This document shows positions 13,695-22,636 of a stretch of 64,000 nucleotides of DNA, in pieces. A program made the position numbers and the translations under genes. The stretch covers positions 1 through 64,000 of the forward strand of contig CAJTVF010000006.1 in assembly GCA_910579435.1 (NCBI GenBank), read 5' to 3'. Source of the DNA: an uncultured Oscillibacter sp. (GTDB lineage Bacteria; Bacillota; Clostridia; Oscillospirales; Oscillospiraceae). A model generated the notes under the pieces. That model saw only the letters and a program-made list of their open reading frames with translations, was not told the origin of the DNA and did no database searches. Each line of letters opens with the position of its first letter. Positions within the stretch are counted from its first letter, which is position 1.

Positions 13695-16037
13695 ATGGAC
13701 AGACCCAGAGGCCGGGAAAAGCACATTACCGGCCCGGCGAAACAAGTAGAAAAACGGGGCTCCGGCCTCGGAACCGGCCCGGTGGGTGCCGGGCGGGGCA
13801 GCGGCCAAAGCGGCGGCTCCCGCGGCGGCGGAGGCGGCAGGCGTTCCGGCGGCGGGATGGTGAAGCTCATTCTCCTGCTGGCGGTGCTGCTGCTGGGCGG
13901 AGGCGGGGGCCTGGGGGCCCTGCTGGGCGGCGGGCAGGCCGGCGGCGGCTTGACGGCCCCGGCCAGCCAGAGCGCCTCTTCCCAGAGCGGCGGCGCGGAC
14001 CTGAGCGCCCTCTTCGGCAGCCTGGGAGGCGGCAGCGTTTCCAGCGGCTGGGAGATCCCCGCCAACACCGGGCGGCTGGATAAGACTGTGGCCCCGGAGG
14101 CCCGGGAGAAGTACGTCCAGCCCTTAGGCGGCGGGAAGGACACCGTTACCCTCATGGTCTACATGTGCGGAACGGACCTGGAGTCCCGCAGCGGCATGGG
14201 CACCGCCGACCTCCAGGAGATGCTGGCGGCGGACCTGGGAAAGAATGTGAACCTCCTGGTCTACACCGGCGGCTGTTCTGGCTGGCGGAACAACCAGGTC
14301 AGCAGCTCCACAAACCAAATCTGGCAGGTGAAGAACGGGAAGCTGGCGTGCCTGGAGAAGGACCTGGGGGCCGTGTCCATGACGGACCCCTCCACGCTGT
14401 ACGGCTATATCCGCTGGTGTGAGCAGAAGTTCCCCGCCAGCCGGTACGGCCTCATTCTCTGGGACCACGGCGGGGGAAGCGTCAGCGGCTACGGCTATGA
14501 CGAGAAATTCGCCTCCGCCGGGTCCATGAGCCTCTCCGGCGTGGACCGGAACCTGGGAGACGCCGGGGTGAAGTTCGACTTCGTGGGCTTCGACGCCTGC
14601 CTCATGGCCACGGCGGAGACCGCCCTGATGCTGGCGGAGCACGCCGACTACCTCATTGCCTCCGAGGAGACGGAGCCCGGCGTGGGCTGGTACTACACGG
14701 ATTGGCTCACCGCCCTGGGGAAGAACCCCTCCATGCCCACCATTGAGATCGGGCGGAACATCGTGGACAGCTTTGTGGAGACCTGCGCCCAGAAGTGCCG
14801 GGGCCAGCTGACCACCCTGTCCGTCATCGACCTTGCGGAGCTGGAGGCCACCCTGCCCCAGGCCTTGGCGGACTTCTCCCGCTCCACCTCCCGGATGATT
14901 GAGGCCAAGGAGTACCAGACCGTCTCCAATGCCCGGAACGGGGCCCGGGAGTTTACCCAGTCCAGCAAGATCGACCAGGTGGACCTGGTCCACCTGGCGA
15001 AGAACCTGGGCACCAAGGAGGGCGACGCCCTGGCGGAGGCCCTGCTGGGGGCGGTGAAGTACAACCGCACCTCCTCCAACATGACCAACGCCTATGGCGT
15101 GTCCATCTACTTCCCCTACCGGAAGTCCTCCGGCGTGAATCAGGCCGTGTCGACTTACCGTGCCATCGGCCTGGACGACAGCTACAGCCAGTGCATCCGG
15201 GACTTCGCCGCCATCCAGCAGGCGGGCCAGGCAGGTTCCGGCGGCAGCGGCTCCCCCCTGGAGGCGCTGATGGGCCTCTCCGGCGGCGGCTCCTCCGGCG
15301 GTGCCGGCGCGGTGGCCTCCCTGCTCCAGGCGGCCCTGGGCAGCGGCTTCTTCGCGGACCGGTCCCTGGACTTGGACAGCGCCGCCCAGTACGTGGCGGA
15401 CCACCGCTTCGCCGGGGAGGACCTGGCCTGGACCACTGGAGAGGACGGGACCCCCGTTCTCCGGCTCGACCAGGACCAGTGGAAGCTGGTCCACTCCCTG
15501 GCCCTGAACCTCTTCTATGATGACGGCGAGGGCTTCATCGACTTGGGGCTGGACAACGTGTTCGGCTTCGACGGGGAGGGAAACCTGCTGGGGAACGTGG
15601 AAAATACCTGGCTGGCGGTGAACGGCCAGCCCGTGGCCTACTACCACGAGAGCACCGTGGATGACGGGGAGCACTATACCATTACCGGCTATGTGCCTGT
15701 GCTCCACAACGGGCGCCGGGCGGAGCTGCTTCTGGCCTTTGACGACGGAAATCCTTACGGAGCCGTCACCGGCGTCCGGGCCGTGTACAGCGAGGGGGAG
15801 ACCGAGACCATCGCCAAGAGCGATTCCGCCCTCCAGGAGGGCGACGCCCTGGAATTCCTCTGTGACTACTACGGCTATGACGGTACTTATCAGGACAGCT
15901 TCCTTCTGGGGGACCCCTTAACCGTCCCCGCGGAGGGCCTGACCGTCTCCGACGTGCCCCTGGAGGGAGACGTCCGGGCGACCTACCGCTTTACGGACCT
16001 CTATCAGCAAAGCTGGTGGACCCCGTCCATTCCCTGA
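13695..16037 (+). CDS. Clostripain-family (C11) cysteine protease, membrane-anchored
   Basis: A 780-aa protein with a Gly/Arg/Ser-rich basic cytosolic N-terminus (about 54 residues), one membrane helix (VKLILLLAVLLLGG, about 56-72), a Gly/Ser linker and an extracellular peptidase C11 domain. Domain start: DTVTLMVYMCGTDLESRSG. Catalytic His: LILWDHGGGSVSGYG, near residue 256. Catalytic Cys: FDFVGFDACLMATAETA, near residue 302. A second Gly/Ser-rich linker precedes a C-terminal beta-rich domain (about 540-780). Clostripains cut after Arg and often self-activate. AAAGGAAG before the ATG at 13695 supports this start. It is transcribed alone; a hairpin follows. Confidence 0.88.
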   Translation: MDRPRGREKHITGPAKQVEKRGSGLGTGPVGAGRGSGQSGGSRGGGGGRRSGGGMVKLILLLAVLLLGGGGGLGALLGGGQAGGGLTAPASQSASSQSGGADLSALFGSLGGGSVSSGWEIPANTGRLDKTVAPEAREKYVQPLGGGKDTVTLMVYMCGTDLESRSGMGTADLQEMLAADLGKNVNLLVYTGGCSGWRNNQVSSSTNQIWQVKNGKLACLEKDLGAVSMTDPSTLYGYIRWCEQKFPASRYGLILWDHGGGSVSGYGYDEKFASAGSMSLSGVDRNLGDAGVKFDFVGFDACLMATAETALMLAEHADYLIASEETEPGVGWYYTDWLTALGKNPSMPTIEIGRNIVDSFVETCAQKCRGQLTTLSVIDLAELEATLPQALADFSRSTSRMIEAKEYQTVSNARNGAREFTQSSKIDQVDLVHLAKNLGTKEGDALAEALLGAVKYNRTSSNMTNAYGVSIYFPYRKSSGVNQAVSTYRAIGLDDSYSQCIRDFAAIQQAGQAGSGGSGSPLEALMGLSGGGSSGGAGAVASLLQAALGSGFFADRSLDLDSAAQYVADHRFAGEDLAWTTGEDGTPVLRLDQDQWKLVHSLALNLFYDDGEGFIDLGLDNVFGFDGEGNLLGNVENTWLAVNGQPVAYYHESTVDDGEHYTITGYVPVLHNGRRAELLLAFDDGNPYGAVTGVRAVYSEGETETIAKSDSALQEGDALEFLCDYYGYDGTYQDSFLLGDPLTVPAEGLTVSDVPLEGDVRATYRFTDLYQQSWWTPSIP

Positions 16038-16054
16038 CGGCGCTCTCAACCGAA

Positions 16055-16089
16055 AACGGCGGCGGAAGCATATCGCTTCCGCCGCCGTT
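16055..16089. terminator. Bidirectional terminator hairpin
   Basis: AACGGCGGCGGAAGC pairs with GCTTCCGCCGCCGTT around ATATC. It separates the convergent protease (plus) and Sel1-repeat (minus) genes. On the minus strand TTTTC follows. Confidence 0.8.
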
Positions 16090-16100
16090 GGCTTATGCCT

Positions 16101-17351
16101 TTATTTCCGCCGGACCCACTTGCCGAAGAGGGTCTTTTTGTAGTTCAGCAGCTCTTCCTTGGCCTTGCTGAAATTTCCGGCCTTCTGGAGGTAGGCCACG
16201 CCCTTGGGGATGTCCTCCTGAACGCCGCCCAGGCCCCGGGCGCATATGTAGCCCCGCATGTAGTCCGCCTCCCGGTTCTGCCAGTCCACGGCGTTCAGGA
16301 ACTGGAGGGCCTTGCCGTAGTCCTGGGGCGTGCCCCAGCCGTTGAAGGCGCACTGGGCCAGGTAAAACGCGCCCCAGTTGCAGTTCTTCGCGTCAAAGGC
16401 GGCGATCAGGTGCTGATACGCCTTGGCATAGTCCTGGGGCACGCCGTCGCCGTGGAGGTACGCCTGCCCCAGCAGGTTGTTGGCGCCCCGGTGCCTGGGG
16501 TTCCTGGACAGCTCCTTCTCGCAGCAGGAGGCCGCGTAGGCCCCATCCTTCTCCACGCCCTTCCCCTCGGAGTAGAACCAGGCCACCTTATACCAGCTCT
16601 CGCCGTTGTTGGCCTCGGCGGATTCCTTGAACCAGCGGAGGGATTCCCCGTACCGCTCCGCTTTCCGCAGCTCCTCGGCATAGATGAACTGACAGGTGGG
16701 ATAGCCCAGCTCCGCGCCGGTTTTATAGAGGTCCTTCGCCATCTCCGGCCGGGGGGCGATGATGTCCTCGTCTCCCTGGGTGTAATAGCGGTTGAGATTG
16801 TTGGCGGCCAGATACATGCCGCCCCGGAAGGCCTTCCAGAACCAGTCCTCGCACTTGGAAATCTCGCCCTTTAAGTAGGCCTTGAACTCCGCCTGGCTGG
16901 GGAAGGAGTCCTTGCCCTTGTTCTGGATGCGGAGGAAGTCCCACCAGAAATAGCTGTTGCCAATGATATACTGGCAGAAAGCGTCCCCCTCCTTCGCCAG
17001 GGCCTCCACCTGGTCAAAGGCCTCCTGAAGGTTCGCGAAGGGCATGTTCTTCTGGACGGAGGGGGTCAGCTCGCCGCTCCGCAGGGCCACCAGCACTCCC
17101 AGAGCGCTGCCCTGCTCCACGGACTTGTGCAAAAGCCGCGTGGCTCGCTCGTCGTCCTCCGGGAAGCCATGCCAGCCCCAGACGTATTGATAGCCGCAGA
17201 GGCACCGGGCCAGCACACAGCTGGCGTCGCCGTCTCCGGCGGCGGAAGCCTTCTCCAAAAGGGCGAACGCCTCTTTGCCCCGGCCTGTGCGGACGTTGTA
17301 ATAAATGTCCTGAAGGGCCTGCTTCACTTCGCTGCTCAAAACCGTTGCCAT
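16101..17351 (-). CDS. Sel1/TPR-repeat protein
   Basis: A 416-aa cytosolic alpha-helical repeat protein. Sel1-like units recur, with spacing of about 36 residues and the A..G...A...LG..Y..G.G pattern: AAGDGDASCVLARCL, EGDAFCQYIIGNSYFW, RGGMYLAANNLNRYYTQG, ELGYPTCQFIYAEELR, ANNGESWYKVAWFYSEGKGVEKD, HRGANNLLGQAYLHGDGVPQD, KNCNWGAFYLAQCAFNGWGTPQD and READYMRGYICARGLGGVQED. It has no signal peptide. Such proteins act as scaffolds in signalling or stress responses. It is separated by only 22 bp from the upstream membrane-protein gene on the same strand, so the two are likely co-transcribed. Confidence 0.82.
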   Translation of the reverse strand: MATVLSSEVKQALQDIYYNVRTGRGKEAFALLEKASAAGDGDASCVLARCLCGYQYVWGWHGFPEDDERATRLLHKSVEQGSALGVLVALRSGELTPSVQKNMPFANLQEAFDQVEALAKEGDAFCQYIIGNSYFWWDFLRIQNKGKDSFPSQAEFKAYLKGEISKCEDWFWKAFRGGMYLAANNLNRYYTQGDEDIIAPRPEMAKDLYKTGAELGYPTCQFIYAEELRKAERYGESLRWFKESAEANNGESWYKVAWFYSEGKGVEKDGAYAASCCEKELSRNPRHRGANNLLGQAYLHGDGVPQDYAKAYQHLIAAFDAKNCNWGAFYLAQCAFNGWGTPQDYGKALQFLNAVDWQNREADYMRGYICARGLGGVQEDIPKGVAYLQKAGNFSKAKEELLNYKKTLFGKWVRRK

Positions 17352-17373
17352 GATGGAATCTCTCCTTTATATA

Positions 17374-18990
17374 TTATGTGGATTTTTTGACCCGTTTCCA
17401 GTCCCGGCCTCCCGGCAGGAACTCGCCCCGGGGATATCCTGTCAGCCACGCCGCCGCTTCTCTGGGCGGCATTTTTGTGATGTAGAAGCCCAGCTCCTCT
17501 CCCTCCGGTTTGGTGGCCTCCACCGTGCAGCGGCCATCCGTCTTGTCCCCGGCGGTGACCCGGATCCATTGATAGCCCGAGGCGTGGGTCAGGTCCACCA
17601 GCTGATACGTCCCGTCCACGATCCCATCCGCCGCCACCTGGACGTCCTCCGCCGTAAAGGTGGTGTGATTCTCCGCCGCGCCGCTGGCGTAGACCAGGGA
17701 CAGCTTCGCCTGGGACTTCCGGGCCTGGGGACGGGCGGCCCCGGGGGTCTCGTACACCCGCCGCAGGTCCCAGTCCGTCAGGTCCGGGACCTCCCGGCGG
17801 AGCCAGCCCTTCAAGACCTCCTCCGCCCGGCGGGGGTCCGCCGCCAGGGCCAGGGCCAGATTCTCCCCCCCTTCGGAGGAAGCCGGCTCCAGCAGAAGAA
17901 GGACCTGCGGCTCCCCGCCGTCCGTCCGGACAAAGCAGTCCAGGGACCGGAATGTCCGGCCCCGGCCCTCAACGGGACGGGTGGGCGTCAGCTCGAAGCC
18001 GGACTCCTCCCCCCTCAGGCAGCGCTTCAGGACGTCCTCCACCAGGGACGCGGACACCCGGGAGGTCACGTCCCCGTTCCGGCGCTTTAAGATCATGTCC
18101 TGGGGGCCCTCTCTGAGAATCTCCCGCTGGGCGGCCTCCGAGGCCCGGCGGTTCTGCTTTTGGCGGAAGTCCCGCTCAAACGCCTCCCGTTCGCTCTCGT
18201 CCATGGTCCAGAAGGCGCTCCACTGGCCGTTGGCGCCCCGCCGGGCGTCGGGGACCCGGAGGGCCAGGCAGTCCGCCGCCGCCCGCAGCTCCTGGGGCTT
18301 CTTGAAGTCCGTGATGTGCTTTTGCCAGCGGTCGTCCACCAGCACCAGCTGCAAGACCCGCTGGGTATTGGTGCGGTTTCCGCTGCGGCGGGTCTTAATC
18401 TCGTCCACTACGAAAATGCCCCGGATGCGGTCGATCCGGTTGGCCTGCTCTCCCAGGACCCACTCCTGTCCGATGCCCACCTCGTCGAACCACCGGCCGT
18501 TGGCTTTCAGGTCGGCGTCCACCATGGCGAAAAGCTCCTCCACCGGCGGGGCCTCGTCCGGGTAGGGAAGCTGGCTGCGGATGGAAGCCGCCAGGGCGCT
18601 CTTCCCGGGGAAGAACGCGTCCCGGACTCCGGTATATCCCATGTAAATTCCCAAGAGCAGCAGCAGTACGCCTCCGCCGCCGCAGACCGCCAGGGTCACA
18701 TAGTCCGAAGTCTCCCAATAGGCCCGGTCCTGCTGGAGGCCCACATAAAACATGTAAAACAGCCCTGCGGAAATAACCAGCCACAAAAGGCTCCACAGCG
18801 CCCAGCTGAGCCGCCTCCGGGTCCGGCTGAGGCAATAGCCCTCCTCCACGCCGTGGGGGTTGTTTTTCCGCTGGACTGCCAGCAAAATCAGGATGATGGG
18901 AATGGCGAACAGCCGGAGCGCCGCGAACAGCAGTACATAGACCACCACGTTCCACGGCCAGCGAAAGAAGCCGCCTTTTTTCTCCTTCAT
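17374..18990 (-). CDS. Membrane protein of unknown function with large cytosolic domain
   Basis: A 538-aa protein with three hydrophobic segments in the N-terminal 130 residues (about 12-38, 62-86 and 97-118) and a soluble C-terminal region of about 400 residues with no motif I recognise. The segment after the helices (LFAMVDADLKANGRWFDEVGIGQEWVLGE, then IRGIFVVDEIKTRR) resembles a PH/bPH-like sensory fold, which is a weak impression. A charged Arg/Glu-rich stretch (EREAFERDFRQKQNRRASEAAQREILRE) follows and may be a coiled coil. It is the first gene of a probable two-gene unit with the Sel1-repeat protein. I cannot assign a function. Confidence 0.7.
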   Translation of the reverse strand: MKEKKGGFFRWPWNVVVYVLLFAALRLFAIPIILILLAVQRKNNPHGVEEGYCLSRTRRRLSWALWSLLWLVISAGLFYMFYVGLQQDRAYWETSDYVTLAVCGGGGVLLLLLGIYMGYTGVRDAFFPGKSALAASIRSQLPYPDEAPPVEELFAMVDADLKANGRWFDEVGIGQEWVLGEQANRIDRIRGIFVVDEIKTRRSGNRTNTQRVLQLVLVDDRWQKHITDFKKPQELRAAADCLALRVPDARRGANGQWSAFWTMDESEREAFERDFRQKQNRRASEAAQREILREGPQDMILKRRNGDVTSRVSASLVEDVLKRCLRGEESGFELTPTRPVEGRGRTFRSLDCFVRTDGGEPQVLLLLEPASSEGGENLALALAADPRRAEEVLKGWLRREVPDLTDWDLRRVYETPGAARPQARKSQAKLSLVYASGAAENHTTFTAEDVQVAADGIVDGTYQLVDLTHASGYQWIRVTAGDKTDGRCTVEATKPEGEELGFYITKMPPREAAAWLTGYPRGEFLPGGRDWKRVKKST

Positions 18991-19102
18991 GACCTCTTGA
19001 TTCCTCCCTGCGCCCCGGAAAGCGGGGCATATACTGTTCTCCTATTTTACTAGTTTATTGTAACTTTGTCCAGTCCCCGGCAGGTCATTTCTTCGCGCCT
19101 AC

Positions 19103-19130
19103 TTGAAAAATGGAAAAAGAGGGGTATAAT
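19103..19130 (+). promoter_or_regulatory. Promoter of ktrBA
   Basis: TTGAAA (19103-19108), a 16-bp spacer and perfect TATAAT (19125-19130). The leader is about 50 nt, and I see no c-di-AMP (ydaO-type) riboswitch in it. Confidence 0.8.
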
Positions 19131-19187
19131 AGAAGAAACGCTTTATCCCGCACCCCTGGTATGGAACGGAAAGGAGGAACGCCCCTT

Positions 19188-20507
19188 ATGCGCCGCCCAA
19201 ACGCCGTGCAGACCCTGGCCCTGGGCTTCGCCCTGCTGATTTTAGCGGGGGCGTGCCTGCTGTCCCTGCCCATCGCCTCCCGGAACGGGGAGGGCATCCC
19301 CTGGACCAACGCCGTGTTTACCGCCGCGTCGGCCTCCTGTGTCACAGGGCTGACGGTGTACGACACCGCCACCCAGTTCAGCGCCTTCGGGCAGATGGTT
19401 TTGCTGCTGCTGATTCAGATTGGGGGCCTTGGCTTCGTGACGGCCTCCCTCCCGGCGGCGCTGCTGGTCCGGCGGCGGGTGGGCCTGCGGCAGCGGGCCC
19501 TGCTTCAGGACAGCGTGGGGGCCCTGCAATTGGGGGGAGTTGTCCGCCTGGCCCGGCGGGCCCTTCTGGTGACGATGCTGTGCGAGGGCCTGGGGGCGGC
19601 GCTGCTGGCGTTCTGGTTCTGTCCCCGGTACGGCCTGGGAAAGGGCCTGTGGATGGCGGTGTTTCACGCCGTCTCCGCTTTCTGCAACGCGGGCTTCGAC
19701 CTGCTGGGCACCGGCGCGTCCATCACCACGGAGGCGGGGGAGCCCCTGCTGAACCTCGTGCTGATGGCGCTGATCATCTGCGGGGGCCTGGGCTTTTTGG
19801 TCTGGGATGACGTGCTGACCCACGGGCGGCATTTCCGCCGCTGGCGGCTCCACTCCAAGATGGCCTTTACCGTGACGCTGCTCCTCTTCGCCGGGGGCGG
19901 GCTCGCCTTCTGGTTTTTGGAGGCGGACCACGCCTTTGCCGGGGCGGACGGTCCCACGAAAATCCTGATGGCGGCCTTCCAGTCGGTAACGGCCCGGACG
20001 GCGGGCTTCGCCTCGGTGGACCAGTCCTCCCTGAGTCAGGGGGGCGTGCTGCTGATGCTGGTTTTGATGTTCGTGGGCGCGGCCTCCGGCTCCACCGGCG
20101 GCGGCGTGAAGGTGAATACCTTCGCCGTGCTGGTCCTGGGGGTCCGGGCGCGGATCTGGCGGCAGGACGACGTGAACGCCTTCCGCCGCCGCCTGGACGA
20201 GGGGGACATTCACAAGGCGTACTCCACCGCCAGCATCTACCTCTTCGGGGTCCTGTGCGGCTGCATGGTGCTGTGCGTCCAGGGCGCGGGTCTGACGGAC
20301 GCGCTGTACGAGACCTTTTCCGCCATGAGCACCGTGGGCCTCAGCCGGAATCTGACGGGGTCGCTGCCGCTCCTTTCCAAGTGGACGGTGATTTTGATGA
20401 TGTTTGCCGGACGGGTGGGCAGCATGTCCGTGGCTATGGCGGTGACGAAGGGGCGGGACGCCGGGAACGGCCTGCGCTACGTGCCGGAAAAAATTCTGAT
20501 CGGTTAA
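19188..20507 (+). CDS. ktrB: Potassium uptake channel subunit KtrB/TrkH
   Basis: A 439-aa ion-translocating membrane subunit with four M1-P-M2 repeats. The pore-loop signatures are TAASASCVTGLTVYDT (repeat 1), FHAVSAFCNAGFDLLG (repeat 2), FQSVTARTAGFASVD (repeat 3) and FSAMSTVGLSRNLTG (repeat 4). The glycines that bind K+ are present in each loop. The intracellular gating loop lies in GAASGSTGGGVKVNT. The ATG at 19188 follows AAAGGAGG; the longer frame from 19110 lies inside the promoter. It pairs with the ktrA gene 17 bp downstream to give the KtrAB low-to-medium-affinity K+ (Na+-coupled) transporter. Confidence 0.93.
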   Translation: MRRPNAVQTLALGFALLILAGACLLSLPIASRNGEGIPWTNAVFTAASASCVTGLTVYDTATQFSAFGQMVLLLLIQIGGLGFVTASLPAALLVRRRVGLRQRALLQDSVGALQLGGVVRLARRALLVTMLCEGLGAALLAFWFCPRYGLGKGLWMAVFHAVSAFCNAGFDLLGTGASITTEAGEPLLNLVLMALIICGGLGFLVWDDVLTHGRHFRRWRLHSKMAFTVTLLLFAGGGLAFWFLEADHAFAGADGPTKILMAAFQSVTARTAGFASVDQSSLSQGGVLLMLVLMFVGAASGSTGGGVKVNTFAVLVLGVRARIWRQDDVNAFRRRLDEGDIHKAYSTASIYLFGVLCGCMVLCVQGAGLTDALYETFSAMSTVGLSRNLTGSLPLLSKWTVILMMFAGRVGSMSVAMAVTKGRDAGNGLRYVPEKILIG

Positions 20508-20524
20508 GACGGGGAGGGCGAGAA

Positions 20525-21175
20525 ATGAAATCCTTTTTGGTCATCGGCCTGGGCCGCTTCGGGCGGCATCTGACCCGGTATCTGCTGGAGCTGGGGAACG
20601 AGGTCATGGTGCTGGACAAGGACGAGGAGAAGGTGGCGAAGGTGGCCTCCATGGCTACCGCCGCCTGCGTGGGGGACTGCCAGGACGAGCAGGTGCTGGA
20701 GGCCCTGGGCGTGCGGAATTTCGACATCTGTTTCGTCTGCGTCCGGGACGATTTCCAGTGCTCCCTGGAGGCCACGGCGGCCTTGAAGGAGCTGGGGGCC
20801 CGGTTCGTGGTGGCCCGGGCGGACCAGGAGCGGCAGATTAAATTCCTGCGGAAGATCGGGGCGGACCATGTGGTCCACACGGAGATGGACATGGCCCGCC
20901 GGGCCGCCATCCGCTTCTCCGCCGAAAATGTCTTCGACTACTTCGAGCTGACGCCGAAATTCGCCATCTTCGAGCTGGAGATTCCCGAGGAGTGGGAGGG
21001 CCACACGGTAATGGAGCTGGAGGTCCGCCGGAAATACAACGTCAACATCCTGGGCGTGAAGAGCGGCGACGTGGTGGTCCCCCTGGTGGACCCCAACTAC
21101 CGCTTCCGGGACGACGTCCACATCATTGTGGCCGGGGACAAGGAGGCGGGCATCCGCCTGATGAATTTACATTAA
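20525..21175 (+). CDS. ktrA: KtrA/TrkA cytosolic gating subunit (RCK)
   Basis: A 216-aa RCK protein that forms an octameric ring gating KtrB in response to ATP/NADH and often c-di-AMP. The Rossmann N-domain opens FLVIGLGRFGRHLTRYL with the GxGxxG motif and carries the ribose-binding acidic residue at LDKDEEKV. The RCK_C/TrkA_C domain (about 136-216) contains FAIFELEIPEEWEGHTVMEL and DDVHIIVAGDKE. The start ATG has GGGAGGGCG upstream. It is co-transcribed with ktrB. Confidence 0.93.
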   Translation: MKSFLVIGLGRFGRHLTRYLLELGNEVMVLDKDEEKVAKVASMATAACVGDCQDEQVLEALGVRNFDICFVCVRDDFQCSLEATAALKELGARFVVARADQERQIKFLRKIGADHVVHTEMDMARRAAIRFSAENVFDYFELTPKFAIFELEIPEEWEGHTVMELEVRRKYNVNILGVKSGDVVVPLVDPNYRFRDDVHIIVAGDKEAGIRLMNLH

Positions 21176-21228
21176 GTTCCGACATAGAATTTGGATTTCT
21201 GCGCATGCTTCCCCTGAGGTGATGTTTC

Positions 21229-21411
21229 ATGTCAGAGGACAAGCGCGCGGTGAATAATCTTGATGACAGCAAGCCCTTTCTCCGTTTGGAGCCGGAAAAG
21301 AGAATCTGCCCCATTCAGGACCCGGATTCTATCTACAAGTACCCCTTGGCAACGTCCGAGGAGATGGGTTTCCGGGTGCTGGATAACTTTCCCGAGGAGC
21401 ACATTCAGTAG
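21229..21411 (+). CDS. 60-aa acidic small protein (hypothetical)
   Basis: A small soluble ORF (MSEDKRAVNNLDDSKPFLRL onward, ending NFPEEHIQ) preceded by GAGGTG and followed 9 bp later by a strong terminator. It lies 53 bp after ktrA on the same strand, so it may ride on the ktrBA transcript. It is hydrophilic, with no signal or membrane segment and no known family. The complete expression signals and biased third-codon positions favour a real gene. Confidence 0.55.
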   Translation: MSEDKRAVNNLDDSKPFLRLEPEKRICPIQDPDSIYKYPLATSEEMGFRVLDNFPEEHIQ

Positions 21412-21419
21412 CTATGGAA

Positions 21420-21454
21420 AACGCGCCCCTCCGGTCAACCCGGAGGGGCGCGTT
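21420..21454. terminator. Bidirectional terminator
   Basis: AACGCGCCCCTCCGG pairs with CCGGAGGGGCGCGTT around TCAAC. It separates convergent transcripts (60-aa ORF, plus; aldolase, minus). AAA precedes the stem and gives a short T run on the minus strand. Confidence 0.85.
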
Positions 21455-21461
21455 GGGAGCG

Positions 21462-22478
21462 TTACTTGCAGGAGGCCAGGTCCCGGAGGAAGTCCTCCAC
21501 GGCCTGCTCCGGCGTTGCCCAGCTGGCGACCAGGCGGATGCAGGTGTGCCCGCCGTCCACGGCGTGGTCCACTTCGAACTCATAGCCCATTTCCTGGAGC
21601 TTCGCAATGACCTCGTTGGGGAACACGGGGAACTGCTGATTGGAGGGAGACGCTATTGGCAGGGGATACCCCAGGGCGGCCACGCCGTCCCGGAGGCGGA
21701 GGGCCAGGGCATTGGCGTGGCGGGCGGCGTCCAGATAGGTCCCGTCCTCCAGCAGGGCCTGGAACTGGACCCCCAGGAGGCGGCCCTTGGCCAGCATAGC
21801 CCCCCGGCGCTTCATGTGCCAGCGGAAGTCCGGACGGGGCTTGGCGAAGACCAGGGCCTCGCCGAAGAGGGCTCCGTTTTTGGTGCCGCCGATGTAAAAC
21901 GCGTCGGTGAGGGCCGCGTAGTCCGGGAGGGTCAGGTCCCCGCAGGCCAGGGCGGGCCCCAGCCGGGCCCCGTCCAGGAAGAGGAGGAGGCCGTGCTTGC
22001 TGCAGCACGCCCGGAGGGCCGTCAGCTCCGCCTTGGAGTAGACGGTTCCGATCTCCGTGGTGTTGGAGACGTAAACCATGGCGGGCTTCACCTGGTGCTC
22101 GTCGCTGTGGAGCTCCGGCACGGACTCGATCATGGCGGGGGTGAGCTTCCCGTCGGGGCTGGGGACGGCGATGACCTTGTGGCCCGTGCCCTCGATGGCC
22201 CCGGTTTCGTGGACGTTGACGTGGCCCGTGTGGGCGGAGATTACCGCCTCATAGGGCTTCAGCATGGCCTCAATCACCAGCAGGTTTGTCTGGGTGCCCC
22301 CCACCAGGAAATGAACGTCCGCGTCCGGCGCGGCGCAGAGGGTCCGGATAAGCTCGCGCGCCTTTTCACAGCGGGGGTCCAGGCCGTAGCCCCGGGTCTG
22401 TTCAAAATTGGTCTCGGTGAGGGCCTTCAGCACCTTGGGATGGGCGCCCTCGCTGTAGTCGTTGCGGAAACTGTACAT
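21462..22478 (-). CDS. ltaE: Low-specificity threonine aldolase-like PLP enzyme
   Basis: A 338-aa fold-type I PLP enzyme of the threonine-aldolase/beta-eliminating lyase family. Visible features are YSEGAHPKVLKAL near the N-terminus, VGGTQTNLLVIEAML, the His-bearing SAHTGHVNVHETGAIE that stacks on PLP, LFLDGARLG (Asp/Arg bind the cofactor) and the Schiff-base lysine in FYIGGTKNGAL near residue 200. The reaction is reversible cleavage of L-threonine (or allo-threonine) to glycine and acetaldehyde, in the cytosol. Length matches the family (about 340). It stands alone, divergent from the lipoprotein/MBOAT operon. Confidence 0.85.
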   Translation of the reverse strand: MYSFRNDYSEGAHPKVLKALTETNFEQTRGYGLDPRCEKARELIRTLCAAPDADVHFLVGGTQTNLLVIEAMLKPYEAVISAHTGHVNVHETGAIEGTGHKVIAVPSPDGKLTPAMIESVPELHSDEHQVKPAMVYVSNTTEIGTVYSKAELTALRACCSKHGLLLFLDGARLGPALACGDLTLPDYAALTDAFYIGGTKNGALFGEALVFAKPRPDFRWHMKRRGAMLAKGRLLGVQFQALLEDGTYLDAARHANALALRLRDGVAALGYPLPIASPSNQQFPVFPNEVIAKLQEMGYEFEVDHAVDGGHTCIRLVASWATPEQAVEDFLRDLASCK

Positions 22479-22541
22479 GGCTGACCTCCAGAAAGTAACA
22501 ACCGCAGGGGTGAACTGTTACGGAATGTTACAGATTTGATG

Positions 22542-22570
22542 TTGAAATTATAGCGCGGATACGGTATAAA
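22542..22570 (+). promoter_or_regulatory. Promoter of the lipoprotein-MBOAT-DHHW operon
   Basis: TTGAAA (22542-22547), a 17-bp spacer and TATAAA (22565-22570). It lies in the divergent gap with the aldolase gene. Confidence 0.75.
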
Positions 22571-22636
22571 AGCAAGGAATAGAAATGAGATTTTTCCTGG
22601 CGGCGGGGCCGCCCTTGAGAGCGGGAGGAAAACGGG

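Noticed and set aside
19131..19187. c-di-AMP riboswitch upstream of ktrB
   Set aside because: The leader is only about 50 nt and lacks the long ydaO aptamer.
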